Assembly (NCBI RefSeq): GCF_001296025.1
Contig: NZ_LJHV01000002.1
Span: 62,001 to 126,000 of the forward strand
Source: Porphyrobacter sp. AAP60
Lineage (GTDB): Bacteria > Pseudomonadota > Alphaproteobacteria > Sphingomonadales > Sphingomonadaceae
Length of the DNA: 64,000 nucleotides
Direction: 5' to 3'
Below, piece after piece: positions 50,523 through 58,865 of the stretch (positions are counted from its first letter, which is position 1; each line of letters opens with the position of its first letter). The position numbers were made by a program, and so were the translations under genes. The notes below the pieces were generated by a model. That model was given only the letters and a program-made list of their open reading frames with translations. It was not told where the DNA came from and ran no database searches.

Positions 50523-51245
50523 ATGCGCTGCCTTGCCCTGACCTTGCTGCTGTTGATTCCCGCCGTTGCCGCCTGCACCGATCGCGAGGCGCAGGCTGCG
50601 CAAGATGCGGCGATGATGGCGCAAGACCCGGTGGTGGCCCGCGCGCTGAACGATCCGCTGATGACCGATCCCGATCTTGCCAGTCGCAACGAAGCCAATG
50701 CCCTCATCGGTTTTGCCGATAGCAGCGCCCTGCCAACCTTCGCCGCAACCACCTCCGCGGCGCAGGCGGCGCGGGAAGCCGGGCGGCTGGAACTGTTGGA
50801 AGGCGGCGCCATTCCCGATCTTCCGCTGCCGGGCACCGACGCGCGCGGCAAGGCGCTGGGGCCGATGGCAAGTCCGGCTGATCTGATTGCGGCGCTGGGC
50901 GCGCCCGCCAGTTGCGCGAGGCAGCTTGACCAGAACTTCACCTATGCCGCCGATTTGCCGCCGGTGGCATCGATCATGCCGCATGGCATGGTGCTGCAAG
51001 CGGGCGGTGCCGACACCCAGATCTGCGGCATCCGCATCGTGCGCTATCAGACCGCTGCTGCCATCGAGGACGTGCTGGAATACCACAATGCGCAGGCCGT
51101 GCGGGCCGGGCTGCGGTCGCTTCGCTACAAGACGCCCGAAGATATCATCGCTGCCAGTGGCGCACGCGATGAAACGCTGGTGGTGCACGCACGCAAGCCC
51201 GCCAAGGGGCTCACCAGCGTCGATCTGCTCTACCGCGCGCCCTAA
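50523..51245 (+). CDS. Putative lipoprotein
   Basis: A 240-residue exported protein. MRCLALTLLLLIPAVAAC ends in a lipobox-like VAAC with Cys 18 as the lipidated residue. The mature part contains MASPADLIAALGAPASC and a second Cys (ADTQICGIRIVRYQ), which could form a disulfide, and a helical C-terminus. I do not recognise the family; such proteins are common in Sphingomonadales without a known role. No clear ribosome site; a terminator-like structure lies upstream. Confidence 0.82.
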   Translation: MRCLALTLLLLIPAVAACTDREAQAAQDAAMMAQDPVVARALNDPLMTDPDLASRNEANALIGFADSSALPTFAATTSAAQAAREAGRLELLEGGAIPDLPLPGTDARGKALGPMASPADLIAALGAPASCARQLDQNFTYAADLPPVASIMPHGMVLQAGGADTQICGIRIVRYQTAAAIEDVLEYHNAQAVRAGLRSLRYKTPEDIIAASGARDETLVVHARKPAKGLTSVDLLYRAP

Positions 51246-51247
51246 TA

Positions 51248-51343
51248 CCAAAGTTCGATGAGCTTGACTCATCGGACTTTGGTTAAGCCCGTGCGGCGTA
51301 TGAGCATTTTCAGCGCGTGATGCGTCAGCATCTTAGCGCGCTG
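51248..51343. repeat. Double-hairpin palindromic element
   Basis: A 15-bp stem with one G-T pair (51248-51262 with 51268-51282, CTTGA loop) is followed by a second hairpin made of CAGCGCG/CGCGCTG (51311-51317 with 51337-51343) enclosing GATGC/GCATC. The whole is bordered by TACCA and TGGTA. It sits in the convergent gap between the lipoprotein and astD genes. Confidence 0.75.
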
Positions 51344-51360
51344 GTATAAAGCGATAGGGG

Positions 51361-52773
51361 CTACGGCCTCATGCCGACATTGATAGTAGCGCGGGGCTGA
51401 TCCATTTCGGTGCTGGCGACCGGATAGGCGCAGTAATCCGCCGCGTAATAGGCTGCCGGGCGGTGATTGCCCGAAAGCCCGATACCGCCGAACGGCGCCT
51501 TGGACGAAGCGCCGTTGGTCGGCCCGTTCCAGTTGATGATCCCGGCGCGGATATTGGCCCAGAACCGCCCGTAATCCTCCGGCGTTCCGCCGATGAGCGA
51601 TGCCGACAGGCCGAAGCGGGTGTTGTTCGCCTCGGCAATCCCGGCGTCGAGATCGGGCACACGCACCACTTGCAGGATCGGGCCGAACAGTTCGATGTCG
51701 GGCCGTTCCGGAATGTCGGTCACATCGATGATGCCGGGGGTGAGGAACGGCAGGTCGGGCACGCTGCGGCGCATATGCAGCAGCGCGCGCCCGCCGCCGG
51801 TCAGCAGCGCAAGGAAGCTTTCCACCAGACGATCAGCGGTGTCATTATCGATCACCGGCCCCATGAAGGGCTGCGGTTCGCCCAGCGGATCGCCCACCAT
51901 CAGCTTGCGCGTCAGCGGCAGCAATTGTTCCATCAGTGCTTCATAGACCGATTCTTTCACGATCAGACGGCGCGCGGCGGTGCAGCGCTGGCCTGCGCTG
52001 GTAAAGGCGCTCTGGATGATCAGCGCGGCAGCATCGGCCAATTTGGGCGTGTCGATCACGACGACCGGATTATTGCCGCCCATTTCCAGCGCGACGATCT
52101 TGCCCGGATTGGCGGCGAGTTTGCGGTTGATCGCGATCCCGGCATTGGCAGAGCCGGTGAACAGCACGCCATCAACGCCGGGATGGGCGACCAGCGCCTT
52201 GCCTTCATCCGGCCCGCCGATCACCAGCTGGATCACATCTTCGGGGATGCCTGCAGTGTGGAAACAGGCGACCAGCGCCTCGCCTGCGGCCGGGGTTTTC
52301 TCCGATGGTTTGAACAACACCGCATTGCCCGCGATCAGCGCAGGCACGATATGCCCATTGGGCAGGTGCATCGGGAAATTGTAGGGGCCAAGCACCGCCA
52401 TCACCCCGTGCGGTTTGTGGCGCACAGCAGCGCTGGCGCCGACGCCGCTGTCGAACTTTTTCTTTCCGGTGCGTTCGGCATAGGCCTGCACCGAGATATC
52501 GACCTTGTTCACCACAGCATCCACTTCGGCGCGGGCTTCCCACAAGGGCTTGCCTGCCTCGCGCGCGATCAGTTCGGCCAGCGCATCTCCCTGGCGGCGG
52601 ACTTCGTTGGAGAAGGCGCGCAGTTTCCCGATCCGCTCGGTCAGGGGCAGGGCGGCCCATGCAGGCCAGGCGCGGCGCGCGGCGCTGACCGCGGCATCGA
52701 CATCGCCGCGGGTACCGCGCCACAATTCTTCACCACTGGCCGGTTCATGGGAGATGAGGATATTGTCGCTCAA
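51361..52773 (-). CDS. astD: Succinylglutamate-semialdehyde dehydrogenase
   Basis: A 470-residue NAD-dependent aldehyde dehydrogenase of the arginine succinyltransferase (AST) route. LGPYNFPMHLPNGHIVPAL, FTGSANAGIAIN, LEMGGNNPVVV (catalytic Glu) and TSAGQRCTAARRL (catalytic Cys) follow AstD closely, and the C-terminal NGASSKAPFGGIGLSGNHRP is also specific. The start codon is TTG at 52773 with AGGA upstream; no in-frame ATG precedes it. The other ast genes are not in the window, so it is a lone member here. Confidence 0.94.
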   Translation of the reverse strand: MSDNILISHEPASGEELWRGTRGDVDAAVSAARRAWPAWAALPLTERIGKLRAFSNEVRRQGDALAELIAREAGKPLWEARAEVDAVVNKVDISVQAYAERTGKKKFDSGVGASAAVRHKPHGVMAVLGPYNFPMHLPNGHIVPALIAGNAVLFKPSEKTPAAGEALVACFHTAGIPEDVIQLVIGGPDEGKALVAHPGVDGVLFTGSANAGIAINRKLAANPGKIVALEMGGNNPVVVIDTPKLADAAALIIQSAFTSAGQRCTAARRLIVKESVYEALMEQLLPLTRKLMVGDPLGEPQPFMGPVIDNDTADRLVESFLALLTGGGRALLHMRRSVPDLPFLTPGIIDVTDIPERPDIELFGPILQVVRVPDLDAGIAEANNTRFGLSASLIGGTPEDYGRFWANIRAGIINWNGPTNGASSKAPFGGIGLSGNHRPAAYYAADYCAYPVASTEMDQPRATINVGMRP

Positions 52774-52885
52774 ACCGCCGTTTCCTGTCTGCGTGTCGCG
52801 CTATGCACAGATGCGTGCGGGTATCGCGGATGCATCTGAAAAGATAGGGGGCGCGCTGATAAGGGCTGTTCCGGTGTAATGCGCA

Positions 52886-54313
52886 TCAGGCAGCGTGTCC
52901 GGCAGGCGCGGGGGCAGGGCCGTGGGCCTTCCCCATGCGCCGCAATGCAGCGACCTTGGCGTGCAGCGGGGCCCAATCATCGCCTTCGTCAATCGCGGCC
53001 CAGATCGCTTCGACCTCGTCGATCAACAGTGATTGGGGGGCCGGGTCTGCCCAGTATCGGTGCGTGTCACCAACAGACTGATAGGCAGCGAACGCTTCGG
53101 CCAAGGCGCCCCCGGTGGCTCCGCGCCCGCCGCCCAGAGCCTGCCTGTGCGCGAAGAAAAATGCATCGGGCTGTGCTTTCGCGTCGCGCATCTGCGCCTC
53201 GCAGGCGGCGACCAGCTGCGTATCGGCCTCTACCCCTTGCGGAACAACGCCCAGCCGCCAGCACCACCGCCGCGCGACCGCCGCCATATAAAGCGGGCCA
53301 AACCGTTCGAGCGCGGCAATCAGCGGAGGCGAATCCGCCAGCAGCCGCAGCGCCACCGCCAATTGCCCGCAATTCCAGTGCAGCGCCTCGGGCTGGCGGC
53401 CAAAGGCGTATAGCCCGGCGTGATCGAAATAGGCGGCGGTAAAGCCCGGCTCCCATTCGGGCAGCCAGCGCCACGGGCCGTAATCGAAGCTTTCGCCGGT
53501 CACGTTCATGTTATCGGTATTGAGCACCCCGTGGACAAAGCCTGCGACCATGTAGCTGGCGGCGAGATCGGCCATGCGTTCGACCACATGGTGCATCAGC
53601 CGCACCGCCGGTTGGTCAAGGGCGGGCGCATCGGCAGGCGGGGGCGGGCCGGGGAAGTTGGCGAGGCAGTAATCGACCAGCGCCGCCATTTCGTCCGCCT
53701 GTTCGTGTGCCAGCAGGCGCTGGAAGGTGCCGATGCGGATGTGCGAATGGCTGAGGCGCACCATCACCGCCGAGCGGGTGGGGCTGGGTTCATCCCCGCG
53801 CCACAGCTTTTCGCCGGTCTCGATCACGCTGAAGGTTTTGGAGGTGTTGACGCCCAATGCTTCCAGCATCTCGGTGGCCAGAATCTCGCGCACCGCGCCC
53901 TTCAGCGTCAGCCGCCCGTCACCGCTGCGGCTGTGCGGGGTGGTGCCTGATCCCTTGGTGCCCAGATCCATCAGCCGCCCGTCGGCCCCGCGCATCTGCG
54001 CGAACAGAAAGCCCCGCCCGTCGCCGATTTCGGGGTTGTAGACCCTGAACTGGTGCCCGTGATACCGCAACGCCAGCGGCTGCGGAAGGTTGCCGGGCAG
54101 CGGCTGGAAGCGCCCGAAATGCGCCGCCCATTGCGCGTCATCAAGGCCCGCCAGCCCGACGCTTGCCGCAGCGCGATCATTGCGGAAGCGGATGCGGGCT
54201 TGGGGAAAGTCTGCCGCTGCTACCGGATCGCCCAGCCAATCCGCCAGTTCAAGGATCGCAGGGTCAGGATGATAGGTGTCAGGAACATCGGGGTGTTGCA
54301 CAGCATCGCTCAT
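52886..54313 (-). CDS. selO: Protein adenylyltransferase SelO (YdiU)
   Basis: A 475-residue pseudokinase-fold enzyme that AMPylates protein Ser, Thr or Tyr. LALRYHGHQFRVYNPEIGDGRGF, DLGTKGSGTTPHSRSGDGRL (ATP-binding Lys), VHGVLNTDNMNVTGESFDYGPW (metal-binding Asn and DYG) and the flanking motifs are intact. The ATG at 54313 gives the usual N-terminus; a start at 54388 would extend it 25 residues and touch the divergent gene's start. The C-terminus ends PAPAPAGHAA without the conserved C-terminal Cys of some homologues. Confidence 0.94.
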   Translation of the reverse strand: MSDAVQHPDVPDTYHPDPAILELADWLGDPVAAADFPQARIRFRNDRAAASVGLAGLDDAQWAAHFGRFQPLPGNLPQPLALRYHGHQFRVYNPEIGDGRGFLFAQMRGADGRLMDLGTKGSGTTPHSRSGDGRLTLKGAVREILATEMLEALGVNTSKTFSVIETGEKLWRGDEPSPTRSAVMVRLSHSHIRIGTFQRLLAHEQADEMAALVDYCLANFPGPPPPADAPALDQPAVRLMHHVVERMADLAASYMVAGFVHGVLNTDNMNVTGESFDYGPWRWLPEWEPGFTAAYFDHAGLYAFGRQPEALHWNCGQLAVALRLLADSPPLIAALERFGPLYMAAVARRWCWRLGVVPQGVEADTQLVAACEAQMRDAKAQPDAFFFAHRQALGGGRGATGGALAEAFAAYQSVGDTHRYWADPAPQSLLIDEVEAIWAAIDEGDDWAPLHAKVAALRRMGKAHGPAPAPAGHAA

Positions 54314-54386
54314 CCCGCGATAGTGGGGGCAAGCGCGCAGCGGTGCAAGCCGCTCGCCAATTCGATCAAAGGGAATATCGCCGTTC

Positions 54387-55253
54387 ATGGCTGCCAATTA
54401 CGAAGATCGCTTCTGGACCAGTGGCGACGGGCTTAGCCTGCATTACCGCAACTATCCCGGCCCCGATGGCGGCACGGCCCTGCCGGTGCTGTGCATGCAC
54501 GGCCTGACCCGCAATGCCCGCGATTTCGCCGGGCTGGCCGATGAACTTTGCGTCACGCGCAGGGTGATCGTGCCCGAAATGCGCGGGCGCGGGCAGAGCG
54601 ATTATGCCTCCGATTCCGATAGCTACACGCCGCTTACCTATGTGCAGGATGTGGAAAGGCTGCTCGCCGAACAGGCCATCACCCGCTTCATCCCGATCGG
54701 CACGTCGATGGGCGGGTTGATGACGATGCTGATGGCGGCTGCCGCGCCGGGCCGGATGGCGGCGGTGGTGATGAACGATATCGGGCCGGAAGTGGACGCA
54801 GGCGGGCTTGCGCGCATTTCAGGCTATGTCGGGCAGGGGCGCAGCTATCCCACCTGGGTCCACGCCGCGCGCGCCTTGTCCGAAGCACACGGCCCGGCCT
54901 TTCCCGATTATGATCTGGATCAATGGCTCGAAATGGCCAAGCGCACCATGGTGGTCACCCAGAACGGGCGCATCAGCTTCGATTACGACATGGCGATTGC
55001 GGAACCCTTCGCCAAACCCGGCAACGCCGCGCCGCCCGATCTGTGGCTGGCGTTCGAGGCGTTGCACAATGTGCCGATGCTGCTGGTGCGCGGCGGAATG
55101 TCCGATCTGCTGAGCGCGCAGACCGTGGCGCAGATGGGTGCGCGCAATCCGGCGATGCAGGTCGTCACGGTTCCGCGGGTCGGCCATGCGCCCACGCTCG
55201 ACGAGCCCGAGGTGCGCGCCGCGATCCACGCGCTGCTGGGCGGGGTGGAGTGA
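54387..55253 (+). CDS. Alpha/beta hydrolase
   Basis: A 288-residue Ser hydrolase. LCMHGLTRNARDF is the oxyanion loop, EMRGRGQSDYA the following strand, GTSMGGLMTML the nucleophile elbow with Ser, and VPRVGHAPTLDEPE the catalytic His. The acid is probably in VRGGMSDLLS. No signal peptide. AAGGGA lies about 12 bases before the ATG. The stop overlaps the glycosyltransferase GTG as GTGA, so the two are coupled. Substrate unknown. Confidence 0.9.
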   Translation: MAANYEDRFWTSGDGLSLHYRNYPGPDGGTALPVLCMHGLTRNARDFAGLADELCVTRRVIVPEMRGRGQSDYASDSDSYTPLTYVQDVERLLAEQAITRFIPIGTSMGGLMTMLMAAAAPGRMAAVVMNDIGPEVDAGGLARISGYVGQGRSYPTWVHAARALSEAHGPAFPDYDLDQWLEMAKRTMVVTQNGRISFDYDMAIAEPFAKPGNAAPPDLWLAFEALHNVPMLLVRGGMSDLLSAQTVAQMGARNPAMQVVTVPRVGHAPTLDEPEVRAAIHALLGGVE

Positions 55254-55258
55254 GAGAA

Positions 55259-56392
55259 GTGTCGGGGCAAGCGCCCCGCATTCTGCATTGCCATTCGACT
55301 TTCTCGGCTGGCGGCAAGGAAGTGCGCTGCGCACGGCTGATGAATGGCTGGGGGCGGGCGCTGGATCATACGGTCATCTCCGGCCAGCCCGAAGCGATGG
55401 GTGCGGCGGCACTGATCGAGGCGCAGGTGCCGGTGCATTTCCCGCAAGGTTTCCCCGCGCTGACCGGAAGCCCTACACCTGCAAGGCTGGCGGCCCTTGC
55501 CAAGGCGATGCAGGGGTTTGACCTTGTCTGCACCTATAACTGGGGCGCGATGGATGTGGTGATGGCGCACCGCGTCTTCTCGCAGCAGTATGGCCTGCCG
55601 CCGCTGGTGCACCACGAGGATGGCTTCAACGAGGATGAGGCGCTGCGGCTCAAGCCCGCCCGCAACCTCTATCGCCGCATTGCATTGGCCGGGGCGACCA
55701 AAGTGATCGTGCCTTCAACCGGGCTCGAACGCATCGCGCGTGAAATCTGGCACCAGCCGCGTGCGAAGGTCGAACGGATCGTCAACGGGATCGACACCGC
55801 CGCCTTTGGCGGGCCGCCCAAACCAGCCGCTCTGCCGATTGCCAAACCTGCGGGGCAACACTGGGTCGGCACCTTGGCGGGTCTGCGTGCGGTCAAGAAC
55901 CTGCCGCTGCTGGTCGAAGCAATGGCGATGCTGCCGGAAGGCTGGCATCTGGTGATCGTGGGCGAGGGGCCGGAGCGAGAGACTATCATGGCCGCAGCGG
56001 CGCAACACGGCATCGCCAGCCGCGTTCACCTGCCCGGCGCGGTCAACGATCCGGCGAGCGTGATCGGCCTGTTCGATATCTTTGCGCTATCATCGCGTTC
56101 CGAACAATTTCCGCTTTCGGTGGTGGAAGCGATGGCGGCTGGCCTGCCCGTCGCCGCGCCCGATGTTGGCGATATCGCGGCGATGGTGGCGGCTGATAAC
56201 CGCGCCCACATCACCGCGCCCGGCGATGCGCAGGCGCTGGGGACGGCGCTGGCGCTGCTGGCCGCCGATCCGGCTGTGCGAGCGCGGATCGGCGCCGCCA
56301 ATCAGGCCCGCGCGCGGGCCGAGTATGATTTTGCCGCGATGCTTGCCCGCTATCACGCAGCCTATGCAGGCGCGATGGGGCGCGATTTCTGA
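55259..56392 (+). CDS. Glycosyltransferase family 4
   Basis: A 377-residue GT-B glycosyltransferase. RILHCHSTFSAGGKEVR is the N-terminal Rossmann start of GT4 enzymes, VIVPSTGLERIA and RIVNGIDTAAFG the acceptor-to-donor boundary, and SEQFPLSVVEAMAAGLPVAA the E-x7-E donor site motif. It should transfer a sugar from a nucleotide-activated donor to an envelope glycan or lipid. The start is GTG at 55259 (GGAG eight bases upstream) or GTG at 55250, which overlaps the hydrolase stop. Confidence 0.9.
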   Translation: MSGQAPRILHCHSTFSAGGKEVRCARLMNGWGRALDHTVISGQPEAMGAAALIEAQVPVHFPQGFPALTGSPTPARLAALAKAMQGFDLVCTYNWGAMDVVMAHRVFSQQYGLPPLVHHEDGFNEDEALRLKPARNLYRRIALAGATKVIVPSTGLERIAREIWHQPRAKVERIVNGIDTAAFGGPPKPAALPIAKPAGQHWVGTLAGLRAVKNLPLLVEAMAMLPEGWHLVIVGEGPERETIMAAAAQHGIASRVHLPGAVNDPASVIGLFDIFALSSRSEQFPLSVVEAMAAGLPVAAPDVGDIAAMVAADNRAHITAPGDAQALGTALALLAADPAVRARIGAANQARARAEYDFAAMLARYHAAYAGAMGRDF

Positions 56393-56569
56393 TGCGGCCC
56401 GCTTCATCTGCGGTTCAAACCGCGCTTGCCATGCCCCGCGCAAGCTGCGGCCTCCGCTGTGTGCGCAATAGGAGCGCCCATTGCGTGCAGGCCAGCACCT
56501 GCCTAAAGAGCCGCACTGACCCTTTGGCCGCACAGCGGCGCATGTTCTGAACGAGAAAGACTGGCCAGC

Positions 56570-57355
56570 ATGGCGCGCATTCCGACCACCACTCCTGCGA
56601 CACCGAACCCCTCGGCCGAAGATGAAGTGCTGATCCGCGAGATCGACGAGGCCGTGCGCGAAGACGCGGTGTTCGATTTCATGCGCAATCACGGGGTCAA
56701 GGTGCTCGGCGGGATCGCTGTGCTGATCGCTGCGATGGGCGGTTACATGCTATGGGATAACTCCCGCGAAAGCGCGCTGGAAACCCAGTCCGAAACGCTG
56801 ATTTCCGCGCTCGATTACGCCAATCAGCGCGATTTCAAGACAGCGGACGAAAAGGTCGCTCCGCTGCTGGCCGATGGCAATTCCGCCGGTGCCCGCACGG
56901 CCGCGCGCTTTCTTCAGGCCGGTGCGGCGCTGGAACAGGGCGAGCCTGCCAAGGCGACCGCGCTGTACAAAGCCATTGCCGCCGATAACAGCGCGCCGAC
57001 CGTGCTGCGCGATCTGGCCCGCCTGCGCGATGTCAGCACCAATTTCGACACTATGAAGCCTGCCGATGTGATCGCGCAGCTGGAACCCTTGGCAAAGCCC
57101 GGCAATGCCTTCTTCGGCAGCGCGGGAGAGCTGATGGCGATGGCCCATCTGGAAGCAGGCAACAAGGCTGCGGCGGGCAAGCTGTTTGCCGATATCGCCA
57201 AGAATGAAGATCAACCCGAAACGCTGCGTTCACGCGCCCGCCAGATGGCCGGCCTGCTGGGCGTGGATGCGATTGTGGATGTCGAAAAATTGCTGAAGGA
57301 CGAAGGGGTGGTCCCGTCCGGTGGCGAAGGCGGCGCTGCGGCTGCGGCCAATTGA
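56570..57355 (+). CDS. YfgM-like TPR-domain membrane protein
   Basis: A 261-residue protein with a cytoplasmic head of about 45 residues, one membrane helix (VKVLGGIAVLIAAMGGYML) and a periplasmic tetratricopeptide-like domain of paired helices (TLISALDYANQRDFKTADEK, AARFLQAGAALEQGEPAKAT). This layout and its place directly before bamB match YfgM/TPR_21 proteins, which assist periplasmic chaperones and the Sec translocon. The C-terminus ends in a low-complexity Gly/Ala tail. The 177 bases before it hold no other gene; a small hairpin lies near 56463-56485. Confidence 0.9.
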   Translation: MARIPTTTPATPNPSAEDEVLIREIDEAVREDAVFDFMRNHGVKVLGGIAVLIAAMGGYMLWDNSRESALETQSETLISALDYANQRDFKTADEKVAPLLADGNSAGARTAARFLQAGAALEQGEPAKATALYKAIAADNSAPTVLRDLARLRDVSTNFDTMKPADVIAQLEPLAKPGNAFFGSAGELMAMAHLEAGNKAAAGKLFADIAKNEDQPETLRSRARQMAGLLGVDAIVDVEKLLKDEGVVPSGGEGGAAAAAN

Positions 57356-57380
57356 GGATAATGGTTTGAAACGGACGGGT

Positions 57381-58727
57381 ATGACATTTTCGAAAATTGC
57401 ACGCGCCGGTCTGCTGGCGGGCATCCTTGCTGCGGGCCTGACAGGCTGCAAGGGCGGCCTGTTCGGCGGCGGAGATGACAAGACCACGCCAACCGTGGGC
57501 AATCGCGTGCCGATCCTGTCGCGCATCGAAAGCGGGGCAGAAGTCGATCCGGCACTGGCCGCGATTTCGGTTGTACTGCCGCCCGCGCGCAGCAATCCCG
57601 AATGGGCGCAGCCCGGCGGTTCGGCCAGCAAATCCTACGGGCACCTGGCGCTCGCTGAAAACCCTTCGAAGGTGTGGACTGCGAGCGTTGCCGGATCGAC
57701 CAACCGGATGCGCCTTGCCTCAGCGCCGGTGGTGGGCGGCAACAAGCTGTTCGCAATCGGTACCGACGGTGTGATCCACGCTTTCGACAAGGCCAGCGGC
57801 GCACGGGTGTGGAGCCGCGGCGACGAATCCCTGACCAAGGATCAGGCACCGTCCGCCTTCGGCGGCGGGGTCAGCTTTGAAGCGGGCAAGCTTTACGCCA
57901 CCAACGGCGTGGGCGATGTGATGGCGCTGAACGCCGAAACCGGCGCAGAATTGTGGAACGTCAAGCCCGCAGGCCCGCTGCGCGGTTCGCCGACCATCGC
58001 CTTTGGTCAGCTGTTCGTGATGACGCAGGATAATCAGGTCATCTCGCTCAACATCAATGATGGCTCGCTGATGTGGGACGAATCGGGTTCCACCACGCAA
58101 TCGGGCGTGTTCGGTGTTGCCGCGCCTTCTGCCGGGCAGGGCACCGTGATCGCGGGCTATTCCAGCGGAGAGCTTTCAGCCTACCGTTATGAAAACGGCC
58201 GCACGCTGTGGTCGGACGCGCTGGCGCGCACCAACATCTCCACCACTGTGGGTTCGATCACCGATATCGATGCCGATCCGATCATCGATTCGGGCCGCGT
58301 CTATGCGCTTGGTCAGGGCGGGCGCATGGCCGCCTATGAACTGGTCACCGGCCAGCGCATCTGGGAATTGAACCTTGCCGGGATTTCCACTCCGGCGATT
58401 GCAGGCGAATGGATCTTCACCCTCACCGATGATGCGCGGCTGCTGGCGATTGCCCGGTCTTCGGGCCGCGTGCGCTGGATCACCCAGATGCAGGGCTTCA
58501 AGAACGAAAAGAAAAATGAAAACCCGATCTTCTGGACCGGCCCGGTGCTGGCAGGCGGCCAGTTGTGGGTCGCCAGCTCGCGCGGTGAGGTTTGGCGGGT
58601 GAGCGCTGGCGAAGGCTCCGCCTCGTTGTTTGCCGATATCGGACAGCCGGTCAGCTTGCCGCCGGTCGTGGCCGATGGCCATCTTTACGTGTTGGATGAC
58701 AGCGGCACGATTCACGCCTGGAAGTGA
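57381..58727 (+). CDS. bamB: Outer membrane protein assembly factor BamB
   Basis: A 448-residue lipoprotein of the BAM complex that inserts beta-barrel proteins into the outer membrane. The ATG at 57381 opens a signal sequence ending in LTGC, so Cys near residue 23 is lipidated. The body is a PQQ-like beta-propeller; repeats such as GVIHAFDKASGARVW, VMALNAETGAELW and MAAYELVTGQRIWELN are clear blades. It follows the YfgM-like gene by 25 bases. der, often next, is absent; a C-rich phased repeat and an unrelated membrane-protein gene follow. Confidence 0.95.
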   Translation: MTFSKIARAGLLAGILAAGLTGCKGGLFGGGDDKTTPTVGNRVPILSRIESGAEVDPALAAISVVLPPARSNPEWAQPGGSASKSYGHLALAENPSKVWTASVAGSTNRMRLASAPVVGGNKLFAIGTDGVIHAFDKASGARVWSRGDESLTKDQAPSAFGGGVSFEAGKLYATNGVGDVMALNAETGAELWNVKPAGPLRGSPTIAFGQLFVMTQDNQVISLNINDGSLMWDESGSTTQSGVFGVAAPSAGQGTVIAGYSSGELSAYRYENGRTLWSDALARTNISTTVGSITDIDADPIIDSGRVYALGQGGRMAAYELVTGQRIWELNLAGISTPAIAGEWIFTLTDDARLLAIARSSGRVRWITQMQGFKNEKKNENPIFWTGPVLAGGQLWVASSRGEVWRVSAGEGSASLFADIGQPVSLPPVVADGHLYVLDDSGTIHAWK

Positions 58728-58760
58728 TGTCCAACAGGGGGTTTGGGCCAGGTGTCGTCT

Positions 58761-58800
58761 AGACCCCGGCTAGACCCCCTCCAGACCCCCCTTAGACCCC
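58761..58800. repeat. Four AGACCCC motifs at exact 11-bp spacing
   Basis: AGACCCC begins at 58761, 58772, 58783 and 58794, so the period is 11 bases, close to one helical turn. On the minus strand this gives four runs of four or more G separated by six or seven bases, the pattern of a G-quadruplex. It lies between bamB and the ICMT-like gene, about 65 bases before the latter's ATG. Confidence 0.85.
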
Positions 58801-58865
58801 GGTTCGGGGCGATTCGAGCGGGTTTAACCAAGCTGTTAACCCTTATGGGGTAGGGCTTTGGCACC

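Noticed and set aside
54386..54389. Head-to-head overlapping ATG codons of selO and the alpha/beta hydrolase (CATG)
   Set aside because: The selO start at 54313 matches the family's N-terminus, so the overlap is probably only apparent.
56405..56425. GGTTCAAACC resembling a tRNA T-loop upstream of the YfgM-like gene
   Set aside because: It is a simple short palindrome (GCGGT-TCAA-ACCGC) with no cloverleaf around it.
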